Positions 52,800-64,000 of a stretch of 64,000 bases of DNA are shown here, piece after piece (within the stretch, counting starts at the first letter, position 1; each line of letters starts with the position of its first letter). The DNA lies in NCBI GenBank assembly GCA_013396755.1, contig VWZF01001682.1, positions 2,091,883 to 2,155,882 of the forward strand, in the 5' to 3' direction. Below the pieces are notes generated by a model that was not told the DNA's origin, did no database searches, and saw only the letters and a program-made list of their open reading frames with translations. Made by a program: the position numbers and the translations under genes. The DNA is from Sclerurus mexicanus (Eukaryota > Chordata > Aves > Passeriformes > Furnariidae).

Positions 52800-53490
52800 G
52801 TTGAATGTGATGAAGGCTGTCAAATATCATGAGCAGCAAAAGGGAGCTGAGAGAAATCACAAACCTGGTGATGACTGGGGCAGGGATGCTGGTGATAGAG
52901 AGCATGAAGGTGGCTACAGTATTGAATTCCTTCTTTGTCCCAGTCTTTGCTAATAAAAACAGCCTTTCAAAATCCCTACTGGAAACCGGGGGGTAAATCT
53001 GGAGGAGGAAAGGCATACCCTTAGCGGCAGAGAATCAGCTCTGGGAATACTTAAATAATCTGGACATACAGAAGTCCATGGGCTGCCATGGGTTGCAGCC
53101 ATTAAAGGTGATTGAGGTGGCTGATGTCATAGCAAGTCTGCATTAGTTCACAAGGGGAAGTCAGACATTACCAGCCTGATAACCTGTGATGGAGTGTTTG
53201 GCTTGGCAGATGAGAGGAATGGATATTGTCTATTTTGACTTCAGTAAGTCTTTCAAAACTGTATCCCGTAACATTTTCATAAAGAAGCTGTTGAAGTGTG
53301 GGCTGGATGAGCAGACAGTGAGGTGGGCTTAAAAATGTCTGACTGGCCAAGCCTAGAGGGTTGTGATCAGTGGCATGATTACTTGGAGGCCAGTAACCCA
53401 TGTGCCCCAGGAGCCAATATTAAATGAAGTTCAACATCTTCATTAATGGTCTGGATGATTGGTTAACTGCAAATGTACAGTAAAATCTTG
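52800..53490 (+). mobile_element. Second CR1 LINE fragment, reverse-transcriptase region (broken)
   Basis: Translation over about 53220-53330 gives MDIVYFDFSKSFKTVSRNIF and then KKLLKCGLDEQTVRW. This is the motif-A part of the CR1-type reverse transcriptase, followed by its usual downstream segment. VVISG and WRPV follow across frame changes, and further on the nucleotide text TTCAACATCTTCATTAATG (53428-53446) corresponds to the FNIFIN segment. Upstream, 52830-53200 carries the linker between endonuclease and reverse transcriptase in broken form. Several stops and frameshifts make it inactive. Its wording (KKL..YGLDEQTVRW type) differs from the fragment at 4600-5118, so the two come from different CR1 subfamilies. 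Confidence 0.8.
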
Positions 53491-55359
53491 AAGTCATTAT
53501 ATTTTTACTTTGTTTGGACAAATATTGGTTTGTGCTTATTTAGCTTTCTGATTCAATGGATGCCTTAAAATTAAGAAAAATATAGTTTATTTGATTCAGA
53601 TGTTTTCTGTCATTTATATAGGCTGAGACTGTAAAACAAATATATATCTCAAATTATTTCCAGATAAGCAAGAACAAAAACAGCAAAATCTTGACTACTG
53701 CCTAAAACATTGGAGATTATTTTTAGGCTTTCAAGATTCACTTTTATTTTGAGAAGTATAAGGTTTTTCCCTTTTCCCTTTCCTTTTTTCCTTTATTGTG
53801 CAGTTGTACAGTGATTTTGCTTGAGCTCATAATGAAGTGCTTTTGATCAGCACTAAAAAGGTCTACTGGTTGAGACCTAAAATGCAAAACTTCTGATGAG
53901 AATAAACTTCAAGGTTTCAGAATGCACTTATCAGATCTACTGTATGAATAAGTGTCAGGTCCCAGAGCAGATTGCATAAATCTTTCTGGTTGAGCTTGGT
54001 GAGTGCAAAGCTTAATACCCACAGGTTTGCAATCTTTTTGAAGGTGATTATAATTCAGCACCAGCTTTGCATCCACGATGAAGGTTCCCCTTGAACACAA
54101 AGTATGTTACATGCTTGTGTTCTAGTGATCAAAATACCCAAAAGGTTGCCACTCTTGCAATTCTTAAATCTGCAAAATGATGTTAAAGTGCTACATTCAA
54201 TCAGCTAAGCTGTAAATTCACTTATTGTAGATTGAAGGTGTAGTTCTACCTCATATGGCAAAAACTAATTTCATAGTACTTTTTTAATCATACTCCATGG
54301 TGCAACATAGCTCAGAGATTTGCTGAAAGTTTATAAATGGCATGTTGAAGATTTCGTGACGTTTTTTCTTGCTTGCACATTCAGGGAAGGATTACTGTCT
54401 CAGGAAGCAAATATGTACTTTAATTTTCCAAGTAAATGTAGGAAATGTAGATGTTCATCCATGGTTGTTTAGGATAAATTTGCAGACATACTGTACAGAG
54501 TTTGAAGATTTAGTTGATCATAAGTAACAATGTATTGGTTTATGTTCTGTTTCTTTTGACTCTTCATTTAGATAATGGTCCCAAGTTTGTCAGTTTGACA
54601 ATTCTACTAAAAAATGTCTATTGTTATTTTTTAAATTTACTGTGAACTATATGTTTTGTAATATCAATCATGCCCAACCTCTTACTAGCAAAATTCTCAA
54701 AATAATAGATAATAGAGCTATTCTTCTTGAAACTGTACATTATTAACCTCATACAAAGTATTTTCCTTGTTAAGCTGAGGTTCAGTGTGATCTGAAATTT
54801 TATAGAATATACTACTGAAAATTTCCTCCTACTTGTAAGAGTGTATCATAAACCAAAGTATAGCTCAAAATAAATTCTTAACATTCTCTTAGTAATTCTT
54901 TATCTTTGTTTTGGAGTGATTACAAAATAGCAAACTAATTTGCAAAATTCAGTGAACACGTGAAGTTTCATGGTGACAATTTTGTGAGACTTAGCTGACC
55001 TTTAAACTTTAGTTTTCTGCTTTTAAATTCAAAGGCTTCTGAAATGAAGAGGCTAATAAAATACTATAGATTTCTCTCATTAGTCATAAGGAAACTTGTA
55101 TTTTAGTGAGATTCAATCAGCTTCCAACCTTGATCAAACTAAATTTAAGCCTAGTTTGTCTCCCCTTGCCAGTAGAGTTTTAAAATAATTTTGTTTCAAC
55201 CTTAATACTTTCCTAGAAAAGGAATATAAGCCTTTTTGTTCAGGAAACAAGTTCCATTTGACATTCCTTTACACTGTTGGGGGGTATTACAGAAAACTTC
55301 TTCACTAGGTTTTTTGATCACATCCAAAATACTGACTATAAGGTGAAATGAAGAGCAAA
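53491..55359. other. Non-coding stretch
   Basis: No gene recognised. A short pyrimidine tract lies at about 53763-53800. Confidence 0.6.
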
Positions 55360-55407
55360 ATTTGTTATAAAACAAATTTGTTATAAAACAAATTTGTTAT
55401 AAAACAA
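55360..55407. repeat. Three perfect 16-bp tandem units
   Basis: ATTTGTTATAAAACAA repeated three times without change. Adjacent units form an imperfect palindrome (AAATTTGT..ACAAATTT). Confidence 0.95.
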
Positions 55408-58159
55408 AACTTAAACTGTTTTATCAGATTAGTAACTGGATTACCTCTTCCACTGAAAACAAAAAAATATTCTTAATAGATGTAAGTTACAGAGATACCT
55501 TTGGAGAAGTATACTGATATGAGTTATAATGACTCAGTGTTTAGTTACATCATATTGCTATGTCTTGTTTTAATTTTATGTTGACTCCAGTAAAGCTATG
55601 CAATCACTGTATATAGTAATATAGTATGCCTGCATCTAATACAGTGTTTACTTGATTGTTTAGATGCTGTAGTGTAGATAAATGGCCCCAAAAGGACACA
55701 AAATAGACACCCCTCACAGTGGTACCATTATAAGCACTTAAGTTATACTTAAAAGCTATAAGGTGGTGAATGAAGTAATTTTTCTTGTAAGCATCCTAAT
55801 ATTACCTGATGTTTACATTCTTACTATTTCCTGTTTATCTCTCTTTTTCTAGATATATAGATAAGCATATATATACACACAAACAAGTACAATTATATGT
55901 ACTGTGTGTGTGTGTGTTATGTGCACAAATATGCTCATGTCTTATTAAATCTTTCTTGGCAATTGTACCTTTTCTGTTGATGACCAGAGGTTGGAAAAGT
56001 TTTTTCTGAGTTTGACCAGAGGTGAGGAAAAGAATCATCACTGAAGATGAATCAAGTCTCCTGTTCTTCAACTTACCCATCAAGCTTATGTACAGTAGAA
56101 AGTTGTAGCACTTAGTTGTAGCCATAACTGTATTTGTATTTGAATTCCATTTGGGATGCTGTAAAGAATTCCAGCAAAGTTTTTCATAGTGCTAAACTCG
56201 TGATTTTACTTAAATCAGTATAAATAACTGTTATACTGATGTAACACCAGTCGAATTAGGGGCTGTAGTAAGATCCCTGTTTTCATAGAAATAAACACCC
56301 ATTCCTGAGTCTGCTAGAACAGTAAAACTGCTGATGTCCTGATACCACTATGGAGGTCAAGTTGTTCTCACACTAATGAGGAAACTTCATTTCAGACTAA
56401 CCATCAGTATTGAATGAATCAGTAATAATCAAATTTTTCCACTACCTCTGTTTCCCTAAATTTCTAAAGTTGTCTGAAATGATGTTGAAAGCCAAAATTA
56501 CGTTTTTCTGGCTAGCTAAGTTTTACTCACGTACGGGAAACTATGATCTGTACAAAACAAATAAGATGTTTAGGGCAGCTTTTTTTTTTCCCCTTTTGGA
56601 CAGGGATTTTTTTTTTCCCCTTCAAATTAATTTATACTGTCAAACTTCTAGAATAAAGGATTTAAAAAGTTCTTCTGTTTGCTATAGTTGAAACTCTACT
56701 TCTAAATGTGAGGAAACAGTTTTTCAGAGTTACCAGGACTGCCAAGCATGTGAAATTGTGATATTGGAAACAAATAAATACCATTCTTGTGTGCAAATCT
56801 TTACACTCTGCTGCTTTTTTTGAAAGTATTTTTATTACCTATGCCAGCTTATCTCAAGGAGAAACATAAAAATATACAACAGATTTTAAAAAAAAATTGA
56901 AAATTCCCATAAGGAAAAAAAACCGCACAAGAGAAATACATTGATGTAACAGCCAGTTATATGAAAAATCGGAATGAAACCCTAGTCTCTTGAGTCCACT
57001 GCTATGCTGGCTTTACCACAATGTTCAGGAATAATTATGGGGAAAACACTGAAATCCTTTCTTATGCACTTCTTTCTCTTTCTCCTTTGTTTTATATGCA
57101 AAAGCATAAACCATTTTGTGGCACAAGCTCAGGCAACCAGGGCTCCTATCCATGGAAATAAGAGCCTCACTTGAAAGTAGTGTCCTTAGAAATGTGAATT
57201 GAGATGCCCCACTCTGGTAAGTAGTAGTTCCCAAGGTCACACAGGGTAGCAGAACTGTAGGTGATAGCTGTTTCTGAACTATCTGTGGAATGAGATATGA
57301 TTACTACGAACAGATGTCTAGACTACGAATATCTAAATTCTATCTGAATAGCACCTCATTTTCCCAAATATTTGTCTCAGTTTCTTATTTAGTTAGTTAA
57401 TGCGATCAGAATGTCACATATTTCCTTAAGATCTGTGTTATATCAGTAGTTCCTCTGTTGTGACTTTGTATGCTATTGTTTGTGATGAAGCTTATTATCA
57501 GTTTTAATATCAGGTTTCATGGAGTCTGTCAGAATGTTAGGAAAAGAAACAGTAGCAATATGATCTGAAACTACATTCCATTTTTAAACACTTGGTGCTT
57601 TACATCAGAAAGCTAGTAGTATTCTCTATTTATTTTTATAAATATTTTTAAAGCATCTCATCCTTTGAGAATGACCATCAGTATATTTTTTCCCCAGCTG
57701 GAGATGGTGTCAGTGAAAGCACAGGACATTTACAGCTAGTGACAAGTTCTTGACTGACTGTAGCCAGCAAGGGGTGCTTATGAATGCAACAGTCAAAGTC
57801 TTTTCCTGAGAGACTGTGCTTTTGCTTTTACAAGGTCCGGCTTCTACTGACTTAGTGATCAATTTGATATCTTGTTTCAGAATCTCTGTTTTGAGCAGGT
57901 ACATTAGACGACATCAAACTATTCCCCTCCAAGAAAGCTTGTTATGTATGAATATCCTTGACCTTATGTGAGCTGTTATGGATCTGGTTCAGGTAGCATT
58001 TTTGTCATGTTGTGAGGGCAAAATTGTAGTTGAACTTAAAACTCCTGCCGGTTTTTGGAGCATAGGTAATGTACTGCCACTGAGAAAAACACAGAGGGGA
58101 AGGCAAAAGGGAATAAATCCCACTGCTTGTAGCTCCTAAGTCCTTAAAGCATACAGATT
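55408..58159. other. Non-coding stretch
   Basis: No gene or transposon recognised. A short (TG)n run lies at about 55903-55916, and T-rich runs occur at 56580-56615. Confidence 0.6.
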
Positions 58160-58310
58160 GTTTTGGGTTTAGTTTTTGTGTTGAATTTTGAGGTTTTTTT
58201 CGGTTGGTTGGTTTTGTGGTTTTTTGTTTTTTGTTTTTTGTTTTTTTGTTGTTTTTTTTTTTTTTGCAGTTTGGTTTGCTTTGCTTTTTTTGTTTGTTTT
58301 GGTTTGGGGG
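58160..58310. repeat. G/T-only low-complexity tract
   Basis: About 150 bp nearly devoid of A and C on the plus strand, including repeated T(6)G units and a long poly(T). Frames through it (Phe-rich on plus, Lys/Asn-rich on minus) are artefacts of composition. Confidence 0.9.
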
Positions 58311-60290
58311 CTTTCTTTTAATAAATGGAATATTTCTCATGTTTTCCAAAACCATCTTCTATCAAAATTCCCTTTTCTCCCTCACTTCTGATACAGTTTT
58401 GACTAGTGTTTGCCCTTACAATAGTTGAATCTAACAGATGAAAGAATAAAATCCAGAGTACCCGGATAAAAAACCATGCTGATTCACCTGTATGTTACCA
58501 AATTAAAACTTGTTCACCATAATCCTTCACCACAATTGCCTCATATCTAGCCATGTATATCCTTTGGTTGCTATTTCTGAGAATAGAATCTGCCTTTTTT
58601 AAGCTACTCAACAGCATAACAATGATTTCAGCTGGAGTGTTTATCTCAAAAGACACTTGGCCATTTGTGTTGAGCACAAAAACATATCTATTTAGTGATC
58701 CTGTTTCTTATATTTAAACTGTAGTTGTTAAATAGGAACCAGATTTATTGTCTGATTAAGTATAAAATACCAAGAAAAACATTTAGTTACAATATTAGAA
58801 ATCACATACATTTCTCAAAATTTAAAAATAAGACAAATTTGTTCACCTGTAATCTTATATCTGGTTTACCTGGTTTGCACAGATATATATATATATATTT
58901 GTGGCAGTCCTATGCTGATTTTGGTAGGCAGAAGATAGGTAAAAGTGGTCAGGATGGACAATCAGGACAGGGTTTTGAAAATCTAAGTTAATAGAAAATC
59001 TTCAGGGAATTTAGTAATTTTTTTCACTCTGTTAGCACACAGTATTTTTATGTAGTTGTTGGTTAAATTCAAATATGAATGGTACTGTAAATTGCATAAA
59101 ACTTTCTTATGGCAATATACTATGATACTGGAATAAAAATCCTTCAGTGACCTCTGTATGCTCGCTCCACATCAAAACAAAGCGGCTTGTAAAAACAATC
59201 ATTGTGACTGCAAATACTGTTTGATTCTTAACATACATTGCTAAAATTGCATTGGTTTAAATTAAAACCAACATGTTATATTTTCCAAGGTTTGATTTTT
59301 AAAAATAAGCAAAATTATAAAGCTTTTGACTATTAAGACACAAAGATGGACACTGCCAATACGCCTAAGACTTGGGTTTTAAAATACTTTTGAAGATATG
59401 CAGATGAGGGTAATTTAACTGTTAAATATTATTTGGTTTTGTTGGAAGATTAAGATATGATGAATTTCTGAATAAGTGACAAGTACATTCTTCCCCTTCT
59501 ACCTGATGGCTTGAAAATGATGGGTGCTGGTAAGGATGTAGAAAAAAATGGATTGGAACCAGTCAGGCAGCAATCTAATAAGCATGTGGGTCTGAGGTTT
59601 GCTACAAGTAGATTTCTTGTGACAAGTTAAAAACATGACTTAATATTGCAGACCTTGACGATAGCAAGAACAAAGACTGTGAAGTGTGATTGTTGTGAAC
59701 AGTTCCGCATGCTTCTGTAGCAGTACTGAAACGGCAGGCATCAAGCAATGTTCAGTATAATTAACATATCAACCTGAAGGATCCTTCATAGGTATCCATG
59801 CTTCTTATTATCCAAAATAGAGCATACTCACTATATTCTCTGTGATTACTCTAAGTGATTCATTTCCTACAGATTCACAGTGAGCTCCACTTCTGAATTA
59901 ATTAGTGTATCTATATATGTGTGTTTTCTCTACAAAAATAATTCTCTTGGTCAAGAATTACAGGAGTCCTGAATTCTTTCCCTGATCTGAAATTAATACC
60001 TAGTGTTGCTTTATTCACCCCAAAAAAACAGATGGGACAAGACAATGCCAAATACAATTTGAATTCTCATTTAGGCTTTGGTGAAAGTTCAGGTAGCATA
60101 AAGTTTAGGGATAAGAATCTACAGCTGAGAATATTTTATCACTAACCCCTGAATTCAAGTTGTCATCATTAACCTTGACATGGTAAACATGATCTCACCG
60201 CTGTCTGTTCTGTCCTAACCTGTGCTAATATATGCATTTTTGCAGTATGTAGACTTTAATGGCAGTAGAGAACATAGTAAGCATAGGCAT
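58311..60290. other. Non-coding stretch
   Basis: No gene recognised. Bases 59480-59780 contain more CpG than the neighbourhood and may be an unrecognised old LTR or repeat. I cannot assign it. Confidence 0.5.
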
Positions 60291-60666
60291 TGTCATGGTT
60301 TAGAAATGGTACTCCCCAATTCGATGTTGCTGCTGAGACTCTACAAACCATGCAATGCTTTCCTGGTCCCCTGCTTTCCTTTCCACGTGTGGTGGAATGG
60401 AGAATAGAATTGGAAGCAAAAAAGGCAAAGATCATGGGTAATGGGAAAAGTGAATGAACAGTTACAGCAACAATACTAGCGAGGGTAAAAGAAAGAAACG
60501 ATTCACGAGGAAAACCCCTGACAATAGACAATATCCCACCGCTCCCTCTGCCACTTTACCCGACAGGACCAGAGTCCCTTCTCCCCAGCAGTCTCTTTCC
60601 ATGTCCTAGCCACGCCCCCTCCTGGCTACTGCAAAAATAAACCCTATCCTGTGCAGAACCAGGACA
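60291..60666 (-). mobile_element. Complete solo LTR, avian ERVL-type, with 5-bp target-site duplication
   Basis: The element begins TGTCATGGTT and ends AACCAGGACA, so it has TG..CA termini and imperfect terminal inverted repeats (9 of 10 bases). GGCAT occurs directly before it (60286-60290) and directly after it (60667-60671), a 5-bp target-site duplication as expected for ERVL-type insertions. I infer minus orientation because avian ERVL LTRs start TGTCCTGGTT on their sense strand. In that direction a GC box / KLF-type site (GGGGGCGTGGC, complement of 60609-60619) lies about 50 bases from the 5' end. No internal retroviral sequence is present, so the provirus was removed by recombination between its LTRs. 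Intact ends and surviving CpGs suggest it is younger than the other repeats here. Confidence 0.85.
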
Positions 60667-61700
60667 GGCATGGAATGGGAAATATGGGGAAAAGGCAGAG
60701 GAAAACATTGTGTATACAGCTGGAGGAACAGCTACCACTTGCCATACAGTTAGTGTTTAGCAGACTTACACCTCTCTCCTTCAGGTTGTCTAATCTTTAC
60801 TTGAGCAGCCTCCGGACCTCTGTCTATACAGTGTGGTCCAAAGCATGTTGTGGTATATGGCTTTGGAATCACAGACCTTAAGTCTCTGTCCTCTTTGGGA
60901 GAGATATGAGTATTCTTCTGGAAAAATATAGAAGTCTAATTGGCAAAATGAAATTCTGCTTCTAATTATTTCCTGATTTCTATCTTTTTCATATATCAGG
61001 CTGAAACATTGAAATAGTTATCAAGAGGCTTTGAAATGCATTGTGAAAGCTTCAAATTGTTATTTCAATTTTTAAAAAATATAATAATAACAGAAAATAA
61101 TAATCATCTTCAATACTCCCTCCCCCAATTAATGAATGTTCATTTCTTTTTCAGATCCCAGAATAGTGCACTAAGCTTCTAAACTCTAGTCAGAAGCATA
61201 AAATATAGCTCAGTTTTAATTTATAAAAGGAGGCACTGGAGGCAAGCATAGAAAGCATGTGCACTACAAAGCATATTGTTTTTCAGCCTTGATTTTGAAA
61301 TATGCTTACTCGGGCGTACTGCAAAAAATCAACTTCCATTTTAACCAGTGATATTTCAAGATCCTGAACATCTCTTAGTAGGTAGTAGGACCTCACAAGA
61401 TCAATCTCATAAAGAGAAAAAAAAATCTGAAAATAAGTTTGGTCACTACCTAAGAAAAGGCTCCTACAACATCCTTTGTAAGATAACTTGGAATGATGTG
61501 TTGTGTCAAAAATTAATATGTTCAGCATTTTTTAAACAACACAATGGATTTTGCAAAGGAAAGAGAAAGAAGGTCTCAACCTGCCGAAGACACTGTCTAT
61601 ACTGAATGCTTCAAAAGAATCATTATACCTTCATATTAAGAAAAATATTTTTGTGATTAAGTCACATACTGATTACATGTATATATATATATTTCAGTAT
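60667..61700. other. Non-coding stretch between two LTRs
   Basis: No gene or retroviral coding sequence recognised. The GGCAT target-site copy opens this stretch. Confidence 0.6.
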
Positions 61701-61830
61701 TGTGGTTTAAGCCTGGCTAGGAACTAAGTACTGCTCAGCCACTTGCTCACTCCCCCCACCAGCAGCATCAGGAAGAGTATTGGAGGAGTAAAAGTATGAA
61801 TATAGATAAATTTCTTTTAAATACTTCTTT
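61701..61830 (-). mobile_element. 3'-terminal fragment of an avian ERVL-type LTR
   Basis: Plus strand starts TGTGGTTTAAGCCTGGCTAG and continues through CCACTTGCTCACTCCCCCC. These are the complement of the typical ERVL LTR 3' end (G-rich block, GAGTGAGCAAG, terminal AAACCACA). It shares orientation with the solo LTR 1 kb to the left but is more diverged and truncated, so it reflects a separate, older insertion. Confidence 0.65.
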
Positions 61831-64000
61831 AAAAATTTTCAAAGGACCATTTTTAAACATACCAGACAAAATTTCCCATGTTCCTTTCATATCTGCACTA
61901 TAATATGATCATGAACAGAGGTAAATGCTAGAGAGTGCAAGGCCATAATTTTGCTACATCTTCTCTCCTATCTCAGAGAGTATGTATTGATTGTTTTCAC
62001 ATTTGCAACTCCAACTCCAACACCATTAAAGGATTAATACATATTATTCAAATTTCATCTCTTTATATATGAATATTCATATATTCATATGTAATATTTC
62101 ATTACATCCAGGCAACAAGCACAGGCCCTCTAGATGTAGTACCTAAGAGAGGTACAGCATATTCCAGGCAATAAACTGCAAAACTTTACACCATCATATG
62201 ACGTTCCTCTTCAAAAATAAATCAGACATTCTCAATATAGTTGACTTAGAAGTATGTATCTTTCTTAGATTCCTACAATACCATGGTCCCCAGGCAAAGA
62301 TTTCATGAGAGAAAGAATTTTCCTTGAAAGTGGGCAATTAGCAAAATAAAAAAGTATCAATTTCTCATCACTTAGCCAGTCATAGAAATTCCTGTAGTCT
62401 CTCATATCTATTTTTCATTTAAGTCTCCAAGTTATTTGCTAAGCATGAAAAGAAGAAAAAAAGGAAGAAACTTAAATCCACTGAGTATAGTATGTCAATG
62501 AGAAAACTTCCACTTGCTGAAAAAACAGAATTAGTACTTCTAAAGAAAAAAAAATTGCCCCAAAATCCAACTTGTCTCCTAAATAGAGGACAACTGCTAT
62601 CTAAATAAAGAATAATATTTACATTGAACATCTGAACTGCTCAAACAATAGACTGATTTTATTTAAGGAGATGATGGATGTAGGTTAAATATTTGGCAAA
62701 GATAAATTTGCTGTCATGTTACATCTGTGTATGTGTGTGAGTGCAAATGCACATATGTACATACATATTAAAATACAAAGCTATAAGTGATTAGAACCAT
62801 TGGAACTCTTCAATAGTTGAACTTGGGTGCAATTAGCTTATAGAGCTCTCATTTTAAGGAAAATTCAGTCTTATTCAGTTTAGCTGATATGTCTTAAGCT
62901 CTGATTCTGCAAGCTGCAATAATATGGGCAATCCCTCATCCCTGCAAAGAAATGCATCAAGTAATTTCTGATACTGCAGTCATGCCATCTAAACTATCTG
63001 GAGCTATTTTGTAGAACCCTGAAACACAAAATATCAGAAACATAATAAGTCCTTTTCTATTGTGATGTCATTCCATATTTAGTTGAAAGCATTTCAATTT
63101 GTGTAGCAGAGTATTAATTGTGGAAAAAAGTGCATATGCCATAATCTCTTTATAAACTGTCCTAAGCATAGTTACTTTGAGTAATAAGGGTAAGCAATAA
63201 ATACCTCAGGATATCATTTCAATAATGTAGCCTATTCAAAATTATAAATTTTTTAAGTTAACATAACAGTTCACAATACACCAAAGTACATTCATATCAA
63301 CATTAGCACACAGCAATGAATTATGTTGGGGAAAAGTTAACAGAGTAAAGGATTACATATGCCACATTATGAGTGAACTGCAACAGATGTATTTAGCCAG
63401 CTTTGTAAGATTTTCTGTTTAAAATAGTAGCCTAAATGGTTTGATTACTAAACAACACTTTTATATTAAAGAAGTCTCAGATAATAGACTGTCAAATTTT
63501 TCTTTTTTTCCAGTAAATTGTATGTATATTTTGTTGCATTAAGTTTTAGATAGTGGCACTCAGTTTAAACAGAAATTATTAATCATACCAAAATTATTAC
63601 CGAATTTACTGGAGTAATTTGAAATAAAACTGAAAATGTTAGGGGACGAAAGCCAGAAATGCTCAGTAGATAAAACTATATAGTTCTATCTTACTCACTA
63701 CATATTTCATGCAGAATTGAGTTTGGAGAAGCATTTGATAATACACTGTCGGAAAAACCCTCTCTGGTTTAGTCAAGCAAGAAAATTACCCCCAAAGCCC
63801 ACAAGATTTATAGTGCTTAGAAAACAAAAAGAAAAAAATGGCAACAAAAGATAAGGGCAATTCAAAACCTAATGAGACATTTTAGGCCTCATTTACATCT
63901 CTAACCTGATGCATTTCTTCAAAACGTTTTTCTTACAAATTTGCATACTAAAAGCTTATTCTTCCCTAACCAAAATGATGATGAGATTTCCCACACTATA
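61831..64000. other. Non-coding stretch to window end
   Basis: No gene or named repeat recognised. A perfect 20-bp A+T palindrome lies at 62065-62084. Confidence 0.6.
62065..62084. repeat. Perfect 20-bp palindrome
   Basis: ATATATGAATATTCATATAT reads the same on both strands. It is followed by a further partial copy of the TATTCATAT half. Confidence 0.95.

Noticed and set aside
58255..58275. Poly(T)-GCAG resembling a splice acceptor
   Set aside because: It lies inside a low-complexity tract and is followed by more G/T-only sequence, not an exon.
58005..58428. Lys/Asn-rich minus-strand and Phe-rich plus-strand frames
   Set aside because: They are products of a G/T low-complexity tract.

Overview
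This window looks like non-coding nuclear DNA from a bird, most likely a songbird. It is A+T-rich and CpG-poor, with few and mostly old transposable-element pieces. Four kinds of repeat point to a bird: a SINE with a tRNA-Ile-like head and a CR1-type tail (the arrangement known from zebra finch SINEs), several fragments of CR1 LINEs, avian ERVL-type LTR ends, and a second passerine-type LTR family. I found no protein-coding gene, rRNA, functional tRNA or CRISPR array that I can support. The open reading frames present are about as long as chance allows in 64 kb. The window could be a gene desert or the inside of a very large intron; the sequence alone does not decide.

Layout. Bases 1-5500 are the richest part: an LTR on the minus strand (about 458-780), the SINE (1061-1192), a 977-bp segment present twice in identical form on either side of one N (2754-3730 and 3732-4708), a broken CR1 reverse-transcriptase fragment (to about 5118), and a second LTR of the same family as the first but in opposite orientation (to 5500). 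Bases 5501-15890 hold no recognisable gene. Bases 15895-18060 have coding-like character without an intact frame and may be an old retrocopy or repeat. An LTR end lies at 19210-19268. A pyrimidine tract with a second single N is at 22398-22455. A perfect TAGA microsatellite of 31 units lies at 37362-37485.

Further on are a CTCF-like motif (39021-39035), a perfect CRE palindrome (42652-42659), a small repeat cluster carrying AGAACA half-sites (47457-47514), an ancient CR1 3' end (about 48430-48990), a second CR1 reverse-transcriptase fragment (about 52800-53490), a 16-bp triplicate (55360-55407), a complete solo LTR with a 5-bp target-site duplication (60291-60666), and another LTR end of related type (61701-61830).

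The clearest anomaly is technical. The 977-bp duplication across a single N is best read as two contig ends that overlap but were not merged, so the true locus is probably 978 bp shorter. No new biological system is evident. The points most worth following are the coding-like block at 15895-18060, the recent-looking solo LTR, and a few motif-rich stretches that could be conserved regulatory elements.
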